Source: Chrysopilus asiliformis
Taxonomy: Eukaryota; Arthropoda; Insecta; Diptera; Rhagionidae
NCBI GenBank assembly: GCA_964034945.1
Contig: OZ035960.1
Location: forward strand, 83,700,148 to 83,764,147
Direction of reading: 5' to 3'
Length of the DNA: 64,000 nucleotides
The notes under the pieces were generated by a model. It was not told where the DNA came from, did no database searches, and saw only the letters and a program-made list of their open reading frames with translations. Shown one piece after another: positions 56,705-64,000 of the stretch. Numbering within the stretch: the first letter of the stretch is position 1; every line of letters starts with the position of its first letter. The position numbers were made by a program, and so were the translations under genes.

Positions 56705-56833
56705 GTTCGTGGCGATTCAATCTTAGTACACCATGAACAGGCATATTATCTAGGGTGTAAATTTTTTGAAAAGTTCCACAGATTAATGACACAAGAAAAA
56801 CATCTTTTTTGGAACACAATGAAAGTGAAATAG

Positions 56834-57322
56834 TTCCTACAGGTTATGCTGTGTGTGTATGTTGATTGATAATTGTGATTTGATTCATGCACTTGTGTCA
56901 ATTAAAATGACATTTGCAAGTTGCAAACATAGTTTTTCCGAGTACTTTGAGCCAAGATATCTCCTATATCCTAGATATCAAAGAAAGGCCATGAAAAAAA
57001 GTCGCTAATTATGGCCAATTTAGACGAGGTTTAAGGTTTAAATGTTTTAAAACTTTATATTTTTTACCAAATCAATAACGCAAAATTTAGTGCATACGAA
57101 TACACTTTTTAAAAAGTGCATAAAATAGTTATGCAAAAATGAATCTATGTCTTTAATAACATGGACGTGGTCGCAATTCTATGATGTGTACCGAGCCAAC
57201 AATTTTGCTGTGAACCAAAAACAACCGAACCTTTGAAATTGTACAGAACCAAAACCAAATTATAACCCAACTACTCTAAGATAAAAAATGGTTGAACCGA
57301 ACCAAAACCAAACCATTTTATA
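56834..57322. other. AT-rich DNA after the SDR exon
   Basis: No second SDR exon. From about 57190 ACCAAAACCAAA-type words appear; they recur at 58600-58910, 60600-60690 and 61500-61560 and match the subterminal words of the hAT MITE at 17913. The whole 57190-61572 block may be one large hAT-like element swollen by insertions. Confidence 0.4.
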
Positions 57323-57878
57323 AAAAAAAAAATAAAACCGACTTTAAAAAAAAACTGAAAAGAGAAAAAAGCACTAAAAAGAAAAAAATAATTTCAAACT
57401 ATGTCCATTAATAGCGTATTTAAAATTCGGCTTTTTTGGAGTGGCGTTAAATTTACACTAAATAAAATCGTTGTAAAATTTCTATTGTCAAGTTACGCAC
57501 AAAATCAGTTTGTACATGTCAATAGGATAGATTTCTACAAAAAATAGTAACATATGAGACAGTGGGCTTTTTTATAGCGATTGCTTAAAATCAGGGAATC
57601 CAATTTGGGACATAAAAGAACTTAGTTTTGGTGCTTCTAAGAGCCGTGTCTATAGTTAATCTGTTTGACAACAAAATTTTTGGAGTCGATCTTAGTTCTT
57701 AGTTAGCCTTAAGGGTTAGAAAGTATGTAATTTATTTTAGTTGCAAATTTAACGCCACTCCAAAAAAGCCGAATTTTAAATACGCTATTAATGGACATAG
57801 TTTGAAATTATTTTTTTCTTTTTAGTGCTTTTTTCTCTTTTCAGTTTTTTTTTTAAAGTCGGTTTTATTTTTTTTAGA
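57323..57878. mobile_element. Foldback element with ~120-bp arms
   Basis: Arms 57323-57455 and 57746-57878 are nearly perfect mirrors, with landmarks AAACTATGTCCATTAATAGC and AGTGGCGTTAAATTT and their complements. The unpaired middle is about 290 bp. No coding signal and no clear target duplication. Confidence 0.85.
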
Positions 57879-58121
57879 AAATTTTTTTTTATTTCGAACG
57901 TTTTTAGTTTCAATTTTTAATATAGGTAAAATTACAAAGGGTTTGAGGGGATAAGTCCGCAGAGGAGAAATATATAAAATAATCTTCCAGATATTGTACT
58001 GAACACAATACAAAGAATTTTACTCGATATCCCAAGCAGGAAGGGGTTTGAAGGGGTAGGTTAACACGGGGGAAATATATAAAAGAACATTCCTTGTGTT
58101 GTACTGAACACAACGTAAAAA

Positions 58122-58425
58122 CATAACAAAAGCTATAATTGCCAATCTGGCAATTATTGAAAACCTGTATGGTGATATTGGTATCTTAATTTGAGCATTT
58201 GTACCAAAATTACACTTTGAAGACAAACTTTCCAATAAGATTTTTTAAAATTTATTCCAATCGGATTTTGATGTATGGGAGGTTTATGTAGAATCATATT
58301 CTAAATAACTTTTGTTCTTGGACTTTTTTGATAAGATGCACCGTTTTTGAGAAATTTGGAAAAAACGTTTTCGTTTGTATGGGGGGTACCCCGCTAATGG
58401 TCCATTTTTGCCCATGAATGAACCA
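58122..58425 (-). mobile_element. HINE/DINE-1-type element, truncated
   Basis: It begins with the hairpin end CATAACAAAAGCTATAATTG and stops after GGTCCATTTTTGCCCATGAA, before the microsatellite, so only about half is present. Reverse orientation. Confidence 0.8.
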
Positions 58426-60025
58426 GGGCCCAACCAGGAACTTTCTCTACAACTTTCTCTTTGGGATGACCAAAATCGGTCCACCCAGTAAAAAGTTAGG
58501 CGTGAACATACATTAAAAAAAAAAAAAAAATATTCAGGTGGAATTGAGAACCTTTTCCTTTTTGGAAGTCGGTTAAAAATATGCCCATACCATTTTTAAA
58601 AACTGAATCAAAATTAAACCAGGTTTTAAAACAAATGCTATAACCAAACCAAAAACCATTTTTTTAGCGGTTCGGTTCGGATAACATTCGAATTTTTAGG
58701 ATTGGAAAACTCTTATTTTTAAAATATCGGCCAAATTTAGAATTGTTTCCGTTTATCTTGTATCCAGAAAGCTGTTTATGTGGCTTGTATATCAAGAAAT
58801 ATAATTAATATAACAAAAACCACATAACCATTGAAATTTTGGGAAACCAAAAATAGAACCAAATTTTTGAAATGTCAGAAACCAAAATAAAACTGTAACC
58901 AAATTTTGAAATTTTAACACGATGGAACACGAAAAAAAAATCTTAACGTTATACATTTCGTTAAGTAAACAAATTCAAATTTTGTTTCGTTACGTTATTT
59001 CATTTTTTAACTATAAAAAATTTCATTTCGTTACTTTTAACGTAATTGTTTCGTTACACGGTATAAGATAACCGATAATTGAAAACAAGTTGAAGTCAGT
59101 AAATATGCATACAGATTAGTTTTCATGAACCTTCTTGACTTTTCACTGTTAGAATATATCGAAAAGTTATAGAAAAAAATTATGGTTGTTCCAAATTCTA
59201 AGTTTAAATTAGGTTTGTAATTTATGCCGAAACACAGAATTTTATAAAGTTTTTTTTACTACTTGGGTATCAGACAAAGTTAGATCAAGCAGCAACAAAG
59301 CCGTAAAGCTTTGAATTTCGTTCTGGAAACTCGAAAACTTTGCTATTTATTCTAATTATTTCTACCTCTAGGATTTTAATATTTTTTCTTTGAATAATTT
59401 CGGGCTACAGGTCACATGGGAATATTTATTGAGATCAAATTTATTTCTGAAGCAAAAAAAAAATCAGTTAAAGAAAGGGAGAATGGAGACAAGGACATTT
59501 TCAAGTTACCGTTGCTGCTTAATGTCATATTAGTTTTAACTGAACAAGTTGCAGTTAAAATATGTAACTTATTAACAAGTTGCAGTTAAAATATAAATAT
59601 TCTTCAAATTTTATAGCAGGATAACATTTTTCATTTTTTTACTTTTAAAAATCAATTTTTTCTAATCCTGTATACTTTATGGCATTTTACTTGAGAATTT
59701 ACATAATAATACGAGGAGTTCTCTAGTTTTTTTAGTTTAAATAAAAATTTCAAGAGCGACTTTTTTTGCAGCTGACTGTAATTTTTCATGACTTTACAAA
59801 AAAAAATTCCTTTCGTGCCATAATAGACTTAGAATTTTGGTGTTAAATGTTTTCTTTGCTAACATAGAACTAACCCACCAATTTTGCTCAATGAAAATTT
59901 CTATCAGTTAAATACCGAACACCGTATATCGAAAAAACGAATTAATTTTTTAAAGTTTTCGTTACGTTTTTCGTTTCGGTAAAGGAATTAAATTTCTATA
60001 GCGTTATAACGTAATTATGAAGAAA
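58426..60025. other. AT-rich repeat-derived DNA
   Basis: It contains AACCAAAACC-type words (58600-58910), then GTTTCGTTACGT words near 58970-59060 and again inverted near 59930-60015, which may be the two subterminal zones of one unrecognised element of about 1.1 kb. A duplicated AACAAGTTGCAGTTAAAATA occurs at 59544-59595. No gene seen. Confidence 0.4.
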
Positions 60026-60595
60026 CATAACAAAAGCTATAATTGCCAATCTGGCAATCATTGGAGACCCGTATGGTGATATTCGTATCAAAATTCGAAC
60101 AGTTATACCAAAATTCCAATTTGAAGTCAAACTTTCCAATAAGATTTTTTAAAATTTATTCCAATCGGATTTTGATGTATGGGAGTTTACTTTTGTTCTT
60201 GGACTTTTTTGATAAGATGCACCGTTTTTGAGATATTCACAAAAAACGATTTCGTTCGTATGGGGGGTACCCCCCCTAATGGACCATTTTTGCCCATTAA
60301 CGAACTTAGCCTCGCATTTTACGAAAAACGGATCTGCGCAAAATTTCAAGTCTCTAGCTCAATCCGTGCGCCCGCAATCCGCGCCACAGACAGACAGACG
60401 GACGGACAGACGGACGGACAGACAGACGGACAGACAGACAGACGGACAGACGGACGGACATGCAAAAATTAAATATTTTTATCATTCTAAACACACTGGT
60501 GTAATTCATTTTTTTGTGCGATGACGGGATCTTGGCGTTACAAACGGTAAGGCAAAGTTAATATACCCTTTGGTTTCACCATACGGGTATAAAAA
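60026..60595 (-). mobile_element. HINE/DINE-1-type element, full length
   Basis: It starts CATAACAAAAGCTATAATTG and ends CACCATACGGGTATAAAAA. It has one of the longest microsatellites here (GACA/GACG, 60389-60461). 570 bp. Open frames in two registers are shared with other copies by DNA homology only. Confidence 0.88.
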
Positions 60596-60690
60596 GCCAG
60601 AATCTTAAGATTAAGTTTTCCAACCCTGAATTTTAGTAACAAAACCAGAACCCAATTTTTGAAATTTTAGAGAGCAAAATCAAACCCAAA

Positions 60691-61506
60691 CATAACAAAA
60701 GCTATAATTGCCAATCTGGCAATCATTGGAGACCCGTATGGTGATATTCGTATCAAAATTCGAACAGTTGTACCAAAATTCCACTTGAAGTCAAACTTTC
60801 CAATAAGATTTTTATACCCGTATGGTGAAACCAAGGGGTATATTAACTTTGCCTTACCGTTTGTAACGCCAAGATCCCGTCATCGCACAAAAAAATGAAT
60901 TACTGTTTAGAATGATAAAAATATTTAATTTTTGCATGTCCGTCCGTCTGTCTGTCTGTCCGTCCGTCTGTCTGTCTGTCCGTCCGTCCGTCCGTCTGTC
61001 TGTCTGTCTGTGGCGCGGATTGCGGGCGCACGGATTGAGCCACAGACTTGAAATTTTGCGCAGATCCGTTTTTCGTAAAATGCGAGGCTAAGTTCGTTAA
61101 TGGGCAAAAATGGACCATTAGGGGGGGTACCCCCCATACGAACGGAATCGTTTTTCGCGAATATCTCAAAAACTGTGCATCCTATCAAAAAAACACAAGA
61201 ACAAAAGTTATTTAGGATATGATTCTACATAAAACTCACATACATCAAAATCCGATTGGAACAAGTTTTAAAAAAATCTTATTGGAAAATTTGAATTCAA
61301 ATGAAATTTTGATACGCCGCGCCGTTCAATTAAATCACCATACGGGTTTTCAATAATTGCCAGATTGGCAATTATAGCTTTTGTTATGTTTATCATTCTA
61401 AACACACTGGTGTAATTCATTTTTATGTGTGATGACGGGATCTTGGCGTTACAAACGGTAAGGCAAAGTTAATATACCCTTTGGTTTCACCATACGGGTA
61501 TAAAAA
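60691..61506 (-). mobile_element. HINE copy interrupted by another HINE
   Basis: The outer parts, 60691-60808 (CATAACAAAAGC end) and 61389-61506 (ending GGGTATAAAAA), belong to one reverse-oriented copy lacking its middle ~300 bp. The inserted copy sits in the T run where the deletion joined AATAAGATTTT to TTTATCATTC. A nested pair of the same family. Confidence 0.82.
60809..61388 (+). mobile_element. HINE/DINE-1-type element inside a HINE
   Basis: Full-length forward copy from TTTTTATACCCGTATGGTGA to GCTTTTGTTATG, with the microsatellite at 60939-61010. Insertion into T's again. Confidence 0.87.
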
Positions 61507-62264
61507 CCAGAAATCTAATTCACCTCCGACCCAAAACCGAATTCTACACAGAAAACTTTTGGTTTGCATCTATTAGGAGTCTTTATTTTTTGTGATAATT
61601 TTATCGGTTCAGCTATTTTTGCGTAACATACTTCCAAGTATGAAAAAATGTTTCATATATTAAGGTTGAATTACAGATTCTTTTGATGATAAATACATCT
61701 TTAGGTATGGGTGTTCCTGGCTTCTGCATGTCGAAATGTTTGCAAATCTTTTGAACTTTTACCTTTTTATACGTGACTTTAGCCATGATATGTAAGTTGT
61801 CGTTGTCGCTGAGATTTTTTTAAATTCTAAGATTTTTTTCACATATTTTGTTTTTAGTTCAGCTTTTGGTTTTGTGTAATAAATGAAATAAGATGCAGGT
61901 ATTTTTTGATATTTTACATCCGATATAATATATACATATGTTCATTAATTAAATATATCAGGCAAAAAAAAAAACTTTTCTAGTGTGTTTAGAATAACGA
62001 AAAAATTTGAACTACAGACGTCTCTCGTAATATGACGTTTTTGGTTTCGCCGCGTTGCGTTAAATTATATGAAAGTCTAGCATATATCCATATTGTAAAA
62101 ATAATTGAAGTAGGAATATCTGTTTAGCGGTAACATTTGAAATAAATTGAAAGTTAAAGACGTAAAAAATAAAAATGATTAAAATTTGGAGCGTCATATC
62201 GCACACCTAGTTCAAAACAGCGCGAGCTCAAAAATTTAGAATTTTTCAAAGGCGAAGCATTACT
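61507..62264. other. AT-rich DNA, nothing recognised
   Basis: TTTGGTTTGCATCT at 61559-61572 resembles the right end of the hAT MITE at 17913-18312. Otherwise no feature. Confidence 0.4.
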
Positions 62265-62698
62265 CCCGTCGCACACTTCAGCTTAGCGAGCTCAACTACG
62301 TGAGCTAAGTTTCTCGCTCAAAGTCAAATCCTTAGCATTTACATTGGTGACCGCACACTTCAGCGAAACTATGAAACTACGTCGCCTAGTCATGGGCGAC
62401 ACGGACTAAGCTCGCTCGCGTAGTTCAGACTTCAACTACGCGAACTACTTCGCTGGCATCGCTGACACTAACATATACACACTTTCGGCGTTATACAGTG
62501 TAGAATCGGTCTTTGCAAAAGTGTAGTATTTTGTGGACATAAATGTGTAAGTGCCAATTGCATACAACTGATGGCATACATTTATTTAAATATCGCCGCG
62601 TAGTTTAGCTCAAGTGTGCAACGATGTGAGCTAACCCAGCTAAGCTATGTAACTATAGCTAGCCTCGCTCACATAGCATAGCTGAAGTGTGCAACGGG
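62265..62698. mobile_element. 435-bp MITE, uninterrupted copy
   Basis: Near-identical inverted copy of 35391-35825. The ends are CCCGTCGCACACTTCAGCTT and TAGCTGAAGTGTGCAACGGG. The word TATGTAACTATAGCTAGCC at 62646-62664 is the empty form of the CACTA-like insertion site at 324-335/5713. The target duplication for this copy is not evident. Confidence 0.85.
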
Positions 62699-62848
62699 GG
62701 TTAGGGTATACTATAGATAGAGCTTAGTCAAAAAAGGACATAAAGGAACAGAAAATGTGATAAAAAAAATATTTATTGTTGCTACGAAATACATCTGTAC
62801 TTTTTAGCTTGTTAATAATTTTATTTTTATACTTAATAATTTTATTTT

Positions 62849-63840
62849 AAAGGGTATATTAACTTTGCCTTACCGTTTGTAACGCCAAGATCCCGTCATC
62901 AGACACAAAAATGAATTACACCAGTGTGTTTAGAATGATAAACATAATTAATTTTTGCATGTCCGTCCGTCTGTTCGTCCGTCTGTGGCGCAAATTGCGG
63001 GCGCACCGATTGAGCTACAGACTTGAAATTTGGCGCAGATCCGTTTTTCGTAAAATGCGAGGCTAAGTTCGTTCATGGGCAAAAATGGACCATTAGTACG
63101 AAAACGTTTTTTGTAAATATCGCAAAAACGGTGCATCTCATCAAAAAAGTGCAAGAACAAAAGTTATTTGGGATATGATTTTACATAAAACTCCCATACA
63201 TCAAAATCCGATTGGAATCAATTTTAAAAAATCTTATTGGAAAGTTTGACTTCAAAGTGGAATTTTGGTAACACTGAGGGTATTCACAATCCTCTTCGGT
63301 ATTCGGTATTCGGTATTTTCGGTAATATTAAAAGACTGAAAATATTCTGCTGTGAACATCCCACAGCACAGATTTGAGAACAGCGCTTTTATTTGATACG
63401 TGACCAAATCATGAACTGCGAATTTGATTGTAAAAGATGTCACATACTTTTAATTCCATGTTTGATGTATTCTTTTGAATTTCTATTGTGGCAACGGCTA
63501 TCAAAATTGAAAAAAATTGCAGTCCGATGAGATAACCAGCGAAAAAATTTGACATCTAAAAACATTACTAGCGCCACTCGCGGTTGATTCTTGATACCGA
63601 ATACCGAGGCTGAAAAACACGACTCGAGGCATGTATACAATTACCGAATCCGGTAATTCATTTTTACATGAACCAAGTTACCGTCTCGGTAAAAATCTGT
63701 TAAATTTGACTAAATTACCGAGCGGTAAATTTACCCGCATTTTAAAAGAGGACTGTGAATTCCCTCACTGAATTTTGATACGAATATCACCATACGGGTT
63801 TTCAATAATTGCCAGAGTGGCAATTATAGCTTTTGTTATG
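62849..63840 (+). mobile_element. HINE copy split by a hAT MITE
   Basis: The left part, 62849-63268, starts within the element (AAGGGTATATTAACTTTGCC), lacking the first subterminal repeat. The right part, 63771-63840, carries CACCATACGGGT, the hairpin AATTGCCAGAGTGGCAATT and GTTATG. The microsatellite is short here (62960-62985). Confidence 0.82.
63269..63770. mobile_element. hAT-type MITE nested in the HINE
   Basis: AATTTTGG (63261-63268) and AATTTTGA (63771-63778) form a 7-of-8 duplication. The inverted ends are CACTGAGGGTATTCACAATC (from 63272, after three extra bases) and, reverse-complemented, CAGTGAGGGAATTCACAGTC. The interior repeats GGTATTCGGTATT and CGGTAAT words. Non-coding. Confidence 0.75.
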
Positions 63841-64000
63841 TTTGCACTTGTCATGTCTATGCCGTCTAGTAGACTTGTTACTCTGACGCTTCGCCACTGG
63901 ATTTTTAAGTTAATTTACATATAATTCCCAAATCAATTCCCAATACCTAACCTAATATCCAATACCTAAACTCTTTCTTTTAAATGAATTTCCCGTACAA
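63841..64000. other. Window end, nothing recognised
   Basis: Ordinary AT-rich sequence; a CCTAATATCCAATACCTAA-like word repeats around 63930-63970. Confidence 0.4.

Noticed and set aside
60179..61188. Recurrent ~90-residue frames in HINE copies (..VWGVPPLM..)
   Set aside because: Two different registers are equally conserved, they end in microsatellite-encoded TDRQTDG runs, and truncated copies break them. This is conservation of DNA, not protein.
1..64000. Integrated viral genes or LTR retrotransposons
   Set aside because: No capsid, polymerase, envelope, integrase or LTR signature was recognised; the reverse-transcriptase pieces are of non-LTR type.

Overview
The window is AT-rich, intron-bearing animal DNA, most probably from a fly (Diptera). 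One host gene is recognised with good confidence: the 3' portion of a tincar-like multi-pass membrane protein gene (exons at 11037-12653, 13746-14088, 15718-16219 and 16342-17046, + strand). A second probable host locus is the first exon of a short-chain dehydrogenase/reductase at 56573-56704, which has a TATA box and initiator upstream. All names rest on reading the sequence and on memory of protein families; nothing was searched.

Most of the remaining DNA is mobile-element material, often nested, and many insertions can be delimited to the base from target-site duplications (TSDs). 1-5712: two copies of a CACTA-like (TNP2-type) DNA transposon stand head to head, 12 bp apart. The right copy (336-5712) is complete, with a transposase, a spliced DUF4806-type gene and a 24-bp subterminal repeat array. 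Both sit in a short MITE whose uninterrupted relative at 62265-62698 supplies the empty site. 5713-11036: degenerate repeats, a hAT MITE and a tRNA-derived SINE candidate. 17050-26700: gene-poor DNA with hAT, pogo-like, PIF/Harbinger-like and foldback MITEs. 26750-30296: a dead mariner, a dead non-LTR retrotransposon end, and a dead hAT element with a hAT MITE inside its coding region.

30297-43700: mostly unrecognised AT-rich DNA and MITEs. It also holds a Ulp1-type cysteine protease/PHD-finger gene split by a hAT element (39930-41459). 43754-50735 is the most unusual block: an RRM + F-box + leucine-rich-repeat gene cut in two, its halves now on opposite strands, inside a large inverted repeat (arms 44290-46742 and 47894-50735). 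The arms also carry a C2H2 zinc-finger exon and arrays of an 11-bp repeat. 51097-55433 holds two large adjacent transposons (hAT and PIF/Harbinger) filled with smaller ones. From 57000 to the end the DNA is dominated by a 540-580 bp family. It has subterminal inverted repeats, a GACA/GACG microsatellite, a terminal hairpin and T-tract insertion, the architecture of Helentron-associated (DINE-1/HINE-type) elements; at least eight copies are in the window.

The genes do not form a pathway. The nested transposons give a relative order of insertion, and the inverted RRM/F-box/LRR locus shows how a transposon insertion and a palindrome may have rearranged a lineage-specific gene family.
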